From positions 6,914,739 through 6,978,738 of the forward strand of contig NZ_CP070973.1 in NCBI RefSeq assembly GCF_017086405.1: DNA of 64,000 bases, written 5' to 3'. Below are positions 41,219 through 50,352 of the stretch, in pieces. A program made the position numbers and the translations under genes. Below the pieces are notes generated by a model. It was not told the DNA's origin. It worked only from the letters and a program-made list of their open reading frames with translations, and searched no databases. Each line of letters starts with the position of its first letter. The first letter of the stretch is position 1. Origin of the DNA: Mycobacterium gordonae. Lineage in GTDB: Bacteria > Actinomycetota > Actinomycetes > Mycobacteriales > Mycobacteriaceae.

Positions 41219-41578
41219 TCAGAGGGAAAGGCCCACCGATTTCGCCAGATTAGCGGTGACTTCGATCAGGGATGCGATCATTTGCTGCTGCTTTCCGGCG
41301 ATGGCTGCCGTCGCCTCAGCCTGCGCGTTGGCAATCGCCTCGTTGATCCGCTGCTCGACGGTTTCGGCGCCCAGCCGCAGCATGCCCTCCTCGATGGACA
41401 AACCGGTCAACAAGCGGTGCCCGTTGATGGTGGCGGTGACCGTCTTCTCTTCATCCGAGGCAGTGAAGGATCCCGTCTCGGACTGGATCATCTGGTTCTC
41501 GAGAAGGGTATTGAATCGTTTCAATTGCTCCAACGTCTCGGATACCTGGTGGTGCTGCGGCGCCGGGTCGATGCCCAT
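41219..41578 (-). CDS. espL: EspL-like YbaB-family protein, displaced from its usual place
   Basis: The 119-residue protein resembles EspL (Rv3880c, 115 residues), a YbaB/EbfC-like cytosolic factor needed for ESX-1 substrate stability. The matching text is NQMIQSETGSFTASDEEKTV, TATINGHRLLTGLSIEEGML and GAETVEQRINEAIANAQAEA. AGGGAGAAC precedes the ATG at 41578. In M. tuberculosis espL lies between espK and espB. Here it is separated from espB-like by a four-gene glycan cassette and heads the operon that contains two of those genes. This suggests either insertion of the cassette or rearrangement. Confidence 0.85.
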   Translation of the reverse strand: MGIDPAPQHHQVSETLEQLKRFNTLLENQMIQSETGSFTASDEEKTVTATINGHRLLTGLSIEEGMLRLGAETVEQRINEAIANAQAEATAAIAGKQQQMIASLIEVTANLAKSVGLSL

Positions 41579-42036
41579 CTGTTCTCCCTTAATTCATGGT
41601 GTCGAACGTTGCTGCACTGGTGGTCTCGATCCGTCGCCTCAAGAGGGCGCTGCGGGGGCAACACCTGTTGATCGCCGCCGACCTCGTAGTGGTCCGGTGG
41701 ATGCACTCCCCGTCACGCAAGCTGTGCACCACTGGTCGCTCCATTCCACTGGTTCGGCTGACCGATCAAGGGCGATGCAGCACAGTCAGTCTCGCCGGCA
41801 TCCCGACAGCCGTACCAACCGACGAGTCCTCTCCGGACAGCGGGCCTGATTGCTGCGGCCTTCTCCCTGGCTGACCTGATGATTGCTACGCCGAACAACC
41901 ACGTGGTGAATATCGACTTTCCGACCACTGTCGCGCCGATGAACGAGTGTCTGTGCCCTCATTGACAGCGCTCCCCTCTGCTTGCCGACGATCGCGTAGA
42001 GAGTCCGCGTCCCGAGGAGGTGATGAATCAGGCTGA
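41579..42036. other. intergenic region between espL-like and pknD-like genes
   Basis: There are 458 bp with no supportable gene. Short reverse frames such as one starting MISLIHHLLGTRTLYAIVGK and another reading TTWLFGVAIIR look like pieces of a membrane protein broken by frameshifts, but I could not identify it. The region probably combines a gene relic with the espL-like promoter. Confidence 0.35.
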
Positions 42037-43833
42037 TCAAGCCTTCGGCAGCTTCAGCACCCGGTTCTTGCCGGTCTCGGCGACGTAGAGATTCCCGGCG
42101 CCATCCACGGCCAGGCCGCGCGGACCGTCGAGCTCGGGAAAGGGCAGCACCGTCTGGGTACCGGTACCGCCCGCCACGCGCACCACCCGGCCGGTGCCCG
42201 AATCGCTGACGTAGACGTTGTCGGCGCCGTCCACCGCCACGCCATAGGGCTTGACCAGCCCGAAGAACGGCACCGTCGTCTGGGCGCCGGTGGCGGTGGT
42301 CAGCTTGATCACCTGTCCGTCGCCGAGATCGGCGACATAGACGTCACCGGCGCCATCCACCGCCACCCCCTCGGGTCCGTCCAGTCCCGTGAGGGGCACC
42401 GCCGACTGGGCCCCCGTACCGGCCGCCACCTTCAGCACCCGATCCTTGATCCAGTCGGCGACGTAGAGGTTGCCGACGCCGTCCGCCGCCACGCCGTGCG
42501 GACCTAGCCGCTCCAGCTTCACCACGGTCTGGCCCGCCGCGCCGGGTGCCAGCTTGATCACCCGCTCGTTGTAGGAGTCGGTGACGTAGACGTTGCCGCG
42601 GCCGTCGACCGCGATCCCGACCGCGTACCGGAGGTCGCGGAACGGCAGCACGCTCTGTTCCCTGGTGGCCGCATCCAGCTTCACCACCCGGTTGTTGCCG
42701 TTGTCGACAACGTAGATGTTGCCGGCGCCGTCCGCCGCGACCCCGAGCGGGCCGTTGAGCCCGGCGAACGGCAGCACGACCTCGACCGGCACCGGGGACG
42801 GCGGTGGAGACGGCTTCGAAGCCGCTGCCGGGGGCGACTGGGTGCGGACAGCGTGGACACGGACGGTGATGGTGACGACGACGGCCGCGACCAGGGTGAC
42901 CAGAACAGCGCCGAGCGCGATCCGCGCCCGCGGGCTCATCCGGGCGAACAGCGGTGGCTTGGCATCGACGGCGGTCACCGCCGGGGTCGCGGTCAGGGTC
43001 GGGGCACTGCTGGCGGTCTCGGGATCGAGCGGCGCTTCTTGAACGGCGGCGGCCAGTTCCGTGACGGTCTGGTACCGGTCGCCGGGCTCTTTGGCCATGC
43101 CTTTGGCGATGACGGCGTCGAGTTCGACCGGCAGGTCAGGCCGGGTTGCCGACGGCCGCGGCGGTGGCAACGTCAGGTGCGCGGTGACCTGACTTTCCAG
43201 CGAGTCGCCCGGAAAGGGCCGGTTGCCGGTCAGGCACTCGTACAGCACACACGTCAGGGCGTAGATGTCGGCCCGGGCGTCGGCGTCTGCGGCCATCAAC
43301 CGCTCCGGTGCCATGTACGGCCAGCTGCCGATCATCTCCCGGGAGCCGGTCAGTCCGGCATCGTCTGCGCCCCGGGCGATGCCGAAATCGATCAGATACG
43401 CGAAATCGTCCTCGCCGACCAGGATGTTGCCCGGTTTGACGTCGCGGTGCACCAGGCCGATCTTGTGCGCGGCGCGCAGCGCCCGGGCGACCTGCTCGAC
43501 GATGTGTACCGCCCGCCGGGGGGCCAGTGGCCCGTTCGCCAGGGTTTCTTCCAGGTCACGCCCCTCGACCAGCCGCATGTCGACGTACAGCCGGCCGTCG
43601 ATTTCACCGTAGTGGTGGATCGGGATGATGTGCGGATCGTTGAGCTGCGCGGCTGCCTCCGCTTCGCGGCGGAATCGCCGCACGAACGTCCGGTCGGTGG
43701 CCAGCTGCGGGGGCAGGAGCTTGACCGCCACGACGCGGTTGGTCTCGGTGTCATAGGCGCGCCACACCTCACCCATGCCGCCCTGGCCCAGAACACTCTG
43801 CAACCGGTAGCGCCCGAAGTGCGTCCCCTGCAC
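42037..43833 (-). CDS. PknD-like serine/threonine kinase with NHL beta-propeller
   Basis: Membrane sensor kinase of 598 residues. The N-terminal Ser/Thr kinase domain (residues 1-270) has the glycine loop LGQGGMGEVWRAYD, the ATP lysine in VVAVKLL, the catalytic HRDVKPGN and the DFG motif in LIDFGIARG. A single membrane segment (about residues 305-330, LGAVLVTLVAAVVVTITV) is followed by an extracellular propeller of about six NHL repeats of the form GVAVDGAGNVYVAD. This is the PknD (Rv0931c, 664 residues) layout. The GTG at 43833 starts just before the kinase domain; the frame is open further upstream without similarity. It is probably a PknD paralogue rather than PknD itself. Confidence 0.88.
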   Translation of the reverse strand: MQGTHFGRYRLQSVLGQGGMGEVWRAYDTETNRVVAVKLLPPQLATDRTFVRRFRREAEAAAQLNDPHIIPIHHYGEIDGRLYVDMRLVEGRDLEETLANGPLAPRRAVHIVEQVARALRAAHKIGLVHRDVKPGNILVGEDDFAYLIDFGIARGADDAGLTGSREMIGSWPYMAPERLMAADADARADIYALTCVLYECLTGNRPFPGDSLESQVTAHLTLPPPRPSATRPDLPVELDAVIAKGMAKEPGDRYQTVTELAAAVQEAPLDPETASSAPTLTATPAVTAVDAKPPLFARMSPRARIALGAVLVTLVAAVVVTITVRVHAVRTQSPPAAASKPSPPPSPVPVEVVLPFAGLNGPLGVAADGAGNIYVVDNGNNRVVKLDAATREQSVLPFRDLRYAVGIAVDGRGNVYVTDSYNERVIKLAPGAAGQTVVKLERLGPHGVAADGVGNLYVADWIKDRVLKVAAGTGAQSAVPLTGLDGPEGVAVDGAGDVYVADLGDGQVIKLTTATGAQTTVPFFGLVKPYGVAVDGADNVYVSDSGTGRVVRVAGGTGTQTVLPFPELDGPRGLAVDGAGNLYVAETGKNRVLKLPKA

Positions 43834-43859
43834 CGCATCACCATAAGCCCGGATTCGGC

Positions 43860-44045
43860 CCGCGTGGGGCAATGGCGGCGTCCGACGTAGCCCACCAAGG
43901 ACGCGGAGATCTCGGTGTTCGGGGGCGTGGTGGGGCTCGGGGACGGGGCGGGCGTGTCGTCGTAGGCGCCACACGCGGCAACGACGGCTGTCAGCGCTGC
44001 TCCCGCTGCGACACCGAGTTGCCGCCGCGACATTTCTCCGGCCAT
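43860..44045 (-). pseudogene. truncated lipoprotein, N-terminal fragment
   Basis: The ATG at 44045, with AAGGGG upstream, starts MAGEMSRRQLGVAAGAALTA followed by the lipobox VVAAC and a Pro/Ser/Thr-rich linker. This is a twin-arginine-type lipoprotein signal of the kind found on exported mycobacterial redox lipoproteins (for example Rieske-like ones). After about 55 residues the sequence stops resembling a protein and runs into the pknD-like gene in another frame. It looks like the front of a gene cut off by a deletion or insertion. Confidence 0.4.
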
Positions 44046-44135
44046 CAATCCCCTTCGAGGAGTTCACTTCTGCGGTCTGCCGCCGGGGTTATTGCATCAG
44101 GCACGGTCTCGAACCGAGATGAAACACTGGATGGC

Positions 44136-45008
44136 ATGTGGGCGAGGGGCGTTGGCATCACCATGCTTGTGAGTGTTGCGTCCGCCGGTTGCGTGGCGCC
44201 GCCCACAGCCGGCCCCGGCTCGGCCGCCCGGTCCAATTACGTCGCGATGGGCGATTCGTTCGCGGCAGCGCCCGGCGTGCCGGAGCCGGCGGCGCCGCGC
44301 GGCTGTCACAAGTCGACCAACAACTATCCGGCCGTGCTGGCCCGTCGTCTCGCGGCCGCCGCGTTCCACGACGTCACGTGCAGCGGAGCCACCACCGATG
44401 ATGTCGTCAACCGGGAACAGCGGACAGACCACGGGCTGATCCCTCGCCAACTCGACATGGTCGGTCCGCCGACGGACCTGATCACCATCACCATCGGCGC
44501 CAACGACGTCGGGTTGGCGGGCGACGCGGAGTCATGTCAGGTCAAAGCGGCCAATCCGCGGCCCTGTACCGCGGCGTTCGTCGTCGACAACATCGACCGC
44601 GTCTCGAGCAGCATCAGCGAGCAGGTCCCGGTGTGGGCCGCGATGATCGACCAGATGCGAGCCGGTGCGCCCAGGGCGCGCATCATCCTGGTGGGCTACG
44701 GAATCTTCGTCCGCCCCGGTGGCTGCTTTCCCACCCAACCGCTGCTGCCCAGCGACGCCAACTACCTGCAGGCCAAGGTCGACGAGCTCGACGAGCGGCA
44801 ACGCCAACTCGCCGCCGACAAGGGGGTGGAGTTCTTCGACACCCGATCGCTGTCCGAGGGCCACGACATGTGCGCCCCGGCGAGCGAACGCTACGTGGAG
44901 GGCTACATCACCGAGGGCAGTAGCGTGCCGCTGCACCCCACCGCGCTGGGAGCGGTGGCGCTGGGCAATGCGCTGACCGACTATCTGGTCCTATCGGAGA
45001 ACCGATAG
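44136..45008 (+). CDS. SGNH-family esterase/lipase, exported
   Basis: The 290-residue protein has the SGNH hydrolase blocks in order: the nucleophile motif VAMGDSFAAAP (block I), TIGANDVGLAGD (block III, Gly-x-Asn-Asp) and LHPTALGAVALGNAL (block V, catalytic His). Its N-terminus MWARGVGITMLVSVASAGC is a signal peptide with a possible, not canonical, lipobox Cys at residue 19. Pairs of Cys further on would suit an exported enzyme. The ATG at 44136 was chosen for the signal peptide. The substrate is unknown; acetyl or acyl esters of envelope lipids or polysaccharides are possible. It diverges from the truncated lipoprotein across 90 bp. Confidence 0.82.
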   Translation: MWARGVGITMLVSVASAGCVAPPTAGPGSAARSNYVAMGDSFAAAPGVPEPAAPRGCHKSTNNYPAVLARRLAAAAFHDVTCSGATTDDVVNREQRTDHGLIPRQLDMVGPPTDLITITIGANDVGLAGDAESCQVKAANPRPCTAAFVVDNIDRVSSSISEQVPVWAAMIDQMRAGAPRARIILVGYGIFVRPGGCFPTQPLLPSDANYLQAKVDELDERQRQLAADKGVEFFDTRSLSEGHDMCAPASERYVEGYITEGSSVPLHPTALGAVALGNALTDYLVLSENR

Positions 45009-45134
45009 GGATCATTCGCGCCGCAGCGGCGCTGACACGGCACAGCCATCTTCGGCACAGGTTTAGCCGTGCAACTCGGAGTCAATATCTAACCCGGGTC
45101 TGGGAGGGCACTTGACGGTGGAACGGACGGGCAG

Positions 45135-45635
45135 ATGCGCACGCTGACTGGCTTCGGGACTTGTGCTTCGGCGCTCATTGTGATGACGGCTTCGACGGCC
45201 ACCCTCGGGGCGGGCACGGCGGCCGCAACGGGTCCGGTACCGATCAGTTCGGTGCTGCGAAACTGCGACGCCAGCGTCGTCAAAACGGCCATCCAGGCAC
45301 CGCGCACTTCGCTGGGTCGCGGCGTGGTCCTCTTCCGTACGACGGGTTCGACCGTGAGCGCGGACATCAACCTGGTCATCTCCAACCAAGCGGGCATGCA
45401 TTACGACGTCGGCCTGATTCAGGTGCCACGCCCGGCGTCGGCGACCTGTGGACGCGGCGACCCGGGCACCGCCTACAGCGGCGTCGACACCGACCCGTCC
45501 GGTCAAGCGAACGTGACCATCACCGCGCCTCTTCAGCAGGGCACCACCGGCGTCTGGGTCACGGTCACGACCCCGAACCCGCATAACCAGGCCCCGGGCG
45601 AGTACTACACCTCGGAGTTCGTGGCACCCGTGTAA
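45135..45635 (+). CDS. small secreted protein of unknown function
   Basis: The 166-residue protein has a Sec-type signal peptide: MRTLTGFGTCASALIVMTAS, then TATLGAGTAAATG with an AxA-type cleavage site near residue 31. The mature part is about 135 residues with beta-type sequence, two Cys (NCDASV and ATCGRG) that may form a disulfide, and no recognised domain. I do not recognise a family beyond hypothetical mycobacterial secreted proteins. It stands alone between the SGNH hydrolase gene and fadE35, 28 bp before the latter, so it may be co-transcribed with fadE35. Confidence 0.75.
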   Translation: MRTLTGFGTCASALIVMTASTATLGAGTAAATGPVPISSVLRNCDASVVKTAIQAPRTSLGRGVVLFRTTGSTVSADINLVISNQAGMHYDVGLIQVPRPASATCGRGDPGTAYSGVDTDPSGQANVTITAPLQQGTTGVWVTVTTPNPHNQAPGEYYTSEFVAPV

Positions 45636-45663
45636 GCCGGCAAATCTGTAATACGGTCGCGGC

Positions 45664-47436
45664 ATGAGCGATTACGAGCTCGAAGGCGTGGATCGGCTGC
45701 CCTTCTCGACCCCGGAGAAGTCACAGCGCTACCGGACCGAGGATTACACCGGCGCGGTCGGCCTCAATTGGTACCGCACCGACCCCACGCTGAAATTCAC
45801 CATGGCGTACTACCTCACGGCCGACGAGCTGGCCGTGGTGGAACCCCATCTGAGCGGGATCGGCGACCTGATGGGCGGGCCGGTCGCCCGCTGGGCAGAA
45901 GAGACCGACCGCAATCCACCGCGGCTGGAGCGCTATGACCGCTGGGGCCATGACGTCAGCCGGGTGGTGATGCCGCCGTCGTTTACCGCCGCCAAGCGCG
46001 CGGTGCTCGATGCCCAGGGATCGTTGCGGGATGCGTGTCGAGGTGCCGGTTTTCGCTCGTCCCTGGCGATGTTCGCATCGAACTATCTGCTGAACCAGGC
46101 CGACATCGGGATGGGTTGTGCGCTGGGAACCGGTGGCGGCATGGTGCAGTCGCTGGTGGCCGCGTACGCGCCGGCCGACGTGCGCGACCATGTGTTGGCG
46201 AAATTCGATTCCGGCGAATGGGCAGGCGAGACAGCGCAATTGCTGACCGAACGCACCGGCGGTTCGGATCTGGGTGCGCTGGAGACGACCGCGCGGCGCT
46301 CGGGCGACGCGTGGGTGCTCAACGGCTTCAAGTGGTTCGCGTCGAACTGCGCCGGGGAGGCCTTCGTCGTGCTGGCCAAGCCCGAGGGAGCGCCGGATTC
46401 CAGCCGCGGTGTCGCCAACTTTCTGGTGCTGCGCACCCGTCGGGACGGTTCGCGCAACGGGGTGCGGGTTCGCCGGCTGAAGGACAAGCTCGGCACTCGC
46501 TCGGTCGCCTCCGGAGAGGTCGAATTCGTCGATGCGGAAGCTTTTCTACTCTCCGGTGAGCCGTCCGGCGAGTCGGGACCGTCCGACGGCAAGGGCCTGG
46601 GCCGGATGATGGAGCTGACCAACTCCGCGCGCCTGGGCATCGCGCTGTTCGGGCTGGCCAACGCGCGCCGCGCCCTGGTCGAGTCGCTGTGTTATGCGCG
46701 TCAGCGCCGGGCCTTCGGTGGAGCGCTGATCGACAAGCCGTTGATGCGGCGCAAGCTCGCCGAGCTGATCGTCGACGTCGAAGCCGCCCAGGCGCTGGTC
46801 TTCGACGGCACCGGAGCGGCGAATCACCGCCAGCCGCGCAGCATCCGGCAGCGCATCGCGGTGCCGGTCACCAAGCTCAAGGTCGCCCGCCTGGGCATCA
46901 CGGCGGCATCCGACGCGATCGAGATTCACGGCGGCAACGGCTACATCGAAACCTGGCCGGTGGCAAGGCTTTTGCGGGACGGTCAGGTCAACACCATCTG
47001 GGAGGGGCCGGACAACATCCTGTGCCTGGACGTGCGCCGCGGCATCCGGCAATCGCGCGCCCACGAAGCGTTGTTGACCCGGCTGCGTGATGCGGTGTCG
47101 GTGTCCGACGACGACGAGACCACCGGCCTGGTGGCCGAGCGGATCGACGACCTGGAGGCGGCCGTCACCGCGTGGGAGAAGCTGGACGACGCGGTGTCCG
47201 AGGCGCGGCTGTTCCCGCTCGCTCAGTTCATGGGCGACGTGTACGCGGGCGCACTGTTGACCGAGCAGGCGGCTTGGGAACGGGAGACGCGTGGCGCTGA
47301 CCGCAAGGCGCTCGTGGCGCGGTTGTACGCCCAGCGCTACCTCGCCGATCGCGGTCCGCTGCGCGGCATAGACGCCGACGGCGAGGAGGCGATGGACCGT
47401 TTCGAGGAACTGGCCGACGGAGCGTTGCGACTCTGA
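45664..47436 (+). CDS. fadE35: acyl-CoA dehydrogenase FadE35
   Basis: Flavin-dependent acyl-CoA dehydrogenase of the AidB-like subgroup, 590 residues (593 for Rv3797). The N-terminal part has YTGAVGLNWYRTDPTLKF. The middle part has LTERTGGSDLGALETTA, the FAD/substrate-binding loop (TERTGGSD), and FKWFASNCAGEAFVVLA. The C-terminal helical domain has RQRRAFGGALIDKPLMRRKL and IEIHGGNGYIETWPVARLLR. Its position between the emb genes and accD4 matches M. tuberculosis. The substrate is not known. Its 3' end faces a reverse-strand PE_PGRS gene across 29 bp. Confidence 0.92.
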   Translation: MSDYELEGVDRLPFSTPEKSQRYRTEDYTGAVGLNWYRTDPTLKFTMAYYLTADELAVVEPHLSGIGDLMGGPVARWAEETDRNPPRLERYDRWGHDVSRVVMPPSFTAAKRAVLDAQGSLRDACRGAGFRSSLAMFASNYLLNQADIGMGCALGTGGGMVQSLVAAYAPADVRDHVLAKFDSGEWAGETAQLLTERTGGSDLGALETTARRSGDAWVLNGFKWFASNCAGEAFVVLAKPEGAPDSSRGVANFLVLRTRRDGSRNGVRVRRLKDKLGTRSVASGEVEFVDAEAFLLSGEPSGESGPSDGKGLGRMMELTNSARLGIALFGLANARRALVESLCYARQRRAFGGALIDKPLMRRKLAELIVDVEAAQALVFDGTGAANHRQPRSIRQRIAVPVTKLKVARLGITAASDAIEIHGGNGYIETWPVARLLRDGQVNTIWEGPDNILCLDVRRGIRQSRAHEALLTRLRDAVSVSDDDETTGLVAERIDDLEAAVTAWEKLDDAVSEARLFPLAQFMGDVYAGALLTEQAAWERETRGADRKALVARLYAQRYLADRGPLRGIDADGEEAMDRFEELADGALRL

Positions 47437-47465
47437 GCGGTTGCCCGCTACCCGACTGGCCCCGT

Positions 47466-50170
47466 CTACGGTAGCCCGCTGTACCCGTCGCGGCCGAACA
47501 GCAGCCCGGCGGGGCTGCCTTGGCCGGCTTTGCCCGCTGGCGCACCGGTCCCACCGTTACCCCCGTTGCCGCCGTTGCCGATCAGCACGGTGGCGCCAGC
47601 CGCCCCGCCAGCACCACCGCTGCCTAAGCCTTCCCCTCCGGCCCCGCCGTCACCGCCGTTGCCGATCAGTCCGGACTTGCCGCCCGAGCCCCCGGCGCCG
47701 CCGCTAGTGGCCGCGCCGCCGGCGCCGCCTGCCCCTCCGGCGCCGCCCGAGCCAAAGACCATGCCGGCGCTGCCACCGGCGCCGCCGGCACCCCCACCGT
47801 TGCCGGCGCCGAACCCCCCCAGCCCGCCAGCGCCGCCGAAGCCGAACAACAGGCCGGCGTTGCCACCGACGCCACCAGCCCCGCCTGTGGCCAAACAAGT
47901 CCCGCCCACCCCGCCGGCGCCGCCGGCGGCGCCCAGAGCGAGCAGGCCGGCATTGCCGCCGGCGCCCCCAGCCCCGCCGAACAAAGAGCCACCGGCGCCG
48001 AATCCGCCGGCGCCACCGCCACCACCCCGCCGAATAGCCCGCCGGCACCGCCGGCACCGCCCGCGCCGCCGGCGCCGCTGAAACCGTGCCCGCCGACCCC
48101 GCCCAGACCGCCGCCGGCGAACAGCCCGCCGGCGCCGCCCGCCCCGCCGACACCGCCGGTGCCCGCCACACCCGTACCGCCGACCCCGCCCCCGCCGCCG
48201 CCGGCGAACAGCCCACCACCACCGCCGGCTCCGCCGGCCCCACCGGCACCGCCGATCACACTGAGCCCACCCGCTCCGCCGGCCGCGCCGGCGTCGAACA
48301 ATCCACCCCCGCCGCCCACGCCGCCTACACCGCCGGAACCGTTCGCCGCGGATCCGCCCGCCCCTCCCGTACCGCCTGCTCCGAACAGGAATGCAGCGCC
48401 GCCGGCGCCGCCGGCCCCACCCGGTCCGGCCCCGTTAGCACCACCCAACCCACCGGCGCCACCGCTGCCGAAGAAGGTCCCGCCGGGCCCGCCGGCACCG
48501 CCGATGCCCCCGATCGGTCCGGACCCGCCGTTGCCGCCGTTGCCGAACACCCACCCGCCGGGCCCGCCCGGTGACCCGGTACCCGCGAGCCCGTTGGCGC
48601 CGTTGCCGATCAAGGGGCGTCCAGTGAGTGCCTGAACGGGCGCGTTCACGGTGTTGAGCACCTGTTGCTGCACGGCGTGCAAGGGTGAGGTGCTTACCGC
48701 AGCGTTGGAGCCGTCCAGACCCAACAGCAGCCCACCGATCCCGCCGGCACCGGTCCGGATAAGGGTTACCCCGGTCCCGCCGTTACCGCCCGTGCCGATC
48801 AGCACGGCATTGCCGCCGGCGCCTCCGAACCCGGATGTCCCGGCGCCACCGCCGTTGCCGCCGTTGCCGATCAGGCCAGCCTTGCCGCCGACACCGCCGG
48901 AGCCGCCGTTGTTAAACCCAGCGGTACCACCGGATCCACCAGCCCCGCCGGAGCCGGCGAGGAAGCCTGCATCACCGCCTGCTCCGCCTTGCCCGGCGGC
49001 GAAGCGGCTCAACCCGCCGGCACCGCCCGCGCCACCGGTGCCGAACAACATGCCGGCGTTGCCGCCGGGCCCGCCAGCACCGCCGGTCCCACCGATCGCG
49101 GAGCCGCTTTGCCCGCCCGCTCCGCCGGCGCCGCCGGCGGCACCCACCGAGAGCATGCCTGCGTTGCCGCCGGGTCCGCCGGCCCCCGCAGCCCCGCTGC
49201 TGAACCCGCCGGCCCCGCCGTCCCCCCCGCCGCCGAACAGGCCGCCGGCCCCGCCGGCGCCGCCCGGCCCGCCGGGGCCGCCGTTGCCGTAGCCCCCGAT
49301 GCCGCCGGGCCCGCCGCTGGAAAACAGCCCGCCGGCGCCACCGGCCCCGCCCGCCCCACCGACTGCACCGTCGCTGCGACCGCCGGCCCCGCCGGCGCCA
49401 CCTCCGCTAAACCATCCGCCGGCGCCGCCGGACCCACCGACGCCACCGGCGCCACCACCGTCCGACACCCCCCCGTAACCGCCTACCCCGGCAGGCCCCG
49501 CCAGCAGGCCCGCAGCGCCGCCAGCCCCACCGGCGCCCCCGGCCCCGCCTGTGGAGAACCCGCCGGCCCCGCCGGACCCACCGGCCCCGAACAAGCCCGC
49601 GGCCCCGCCGGCGCCACCGCGCCCGCCGGCGCCGACCGTCGAAGACCCGCCGGCTCCGCCCGCGCCGCCCGCGCCGAGCAACCCGGCCGGTCCGCCGGCA
49701 CCGCCGGCCCCGCCCGTGCCCGCCGCTCCGGACCCACCGGCCCCACCGTTGCCGATCAACCAGCCACCCGGCCCGCCGGGAGACCCGGTCCCCGCCGCGC
49801 CGTTGCCGCCATTACCGATCAACGGGCGCCCGGTCAACGCCTGGACCGGCGCGTTAACGACGTCGAGCAGGCTCTGCAAGGGCGCCGCGGCGGTGGCTTC
49901 AGCCAAGGCATACGAACCCGCTCCAGCCGACAGAAGCCGCACGAACTGGGCATGAAATGCGCCGGCTCGCGTGCTAAGCGCCTGATATGCCTGGCCGTGG
50001 GCGGAGAACAGCGCCGCGATGGCCCCCGACACCTCGTCCGCTGCGGCGGCCAGCACCCCCGTCGTCGATGATGCCGCGGCCGCACTCGCCGTCGTCATCA
50101 GGGCACCCTCGCGGGCAATGTCCGCGACCGATGCCGCCACCGCTTCGGACTCGACAATCACATAGGACAT
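47466..50170 (-). CDS. PE_PGRS family protein with repeated PE-PGRS linker, frameshifted
   Basis: The ATG at 50170 starts a PE domain (MSYVIVESEAVAASVADIA, then ADEVSGAIAALFSAHGQAYQ) with the linker VNAPVQALTGRPLIGNGGNG, followed by PGRS. Midway, at about 48600-48670, a second copy of the linker occurs (LNTVNAPVQALTGRPLIGNG) and a second PGRS follows, as if two PE_PGRS genes had fused and the second PE domain had been lost. The frame breaks at C run 48025-48028, where one more C would restore it. As sequenced it ends at 47666; the repaired frame ends at TAG 47466-47468 with GRDGYSGLP, about 900 residues. M. tuberculosis has transposase Rv3798 at this place. Confidence 0.85.
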
Positions 50171-50352
50171 CGGACACCTCCCACCACGCCATGACCGCTC
50201 TGTCATGCCGGGCCGGGGATCGTGCGATCACCGGCGGGCAGGTGCGGATCATAACGCTGGGTCAAGCGCGCATCAAACGCATCTGTATCAGTCGGGTCAC
50301 ACTTGTTGACCCAACGCGGGTGATACCGCTAGCCTGCGCCGAGCAGACCGGA

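Noticed and set aside
41786..42040. Reverse frame beginning MISLIHHLLGTRTLYAIVGK
   Set aside because: Hydrophobic start suggests a membrane protein relic, but the frame soon turns Arg/His-rich and no family could be named.
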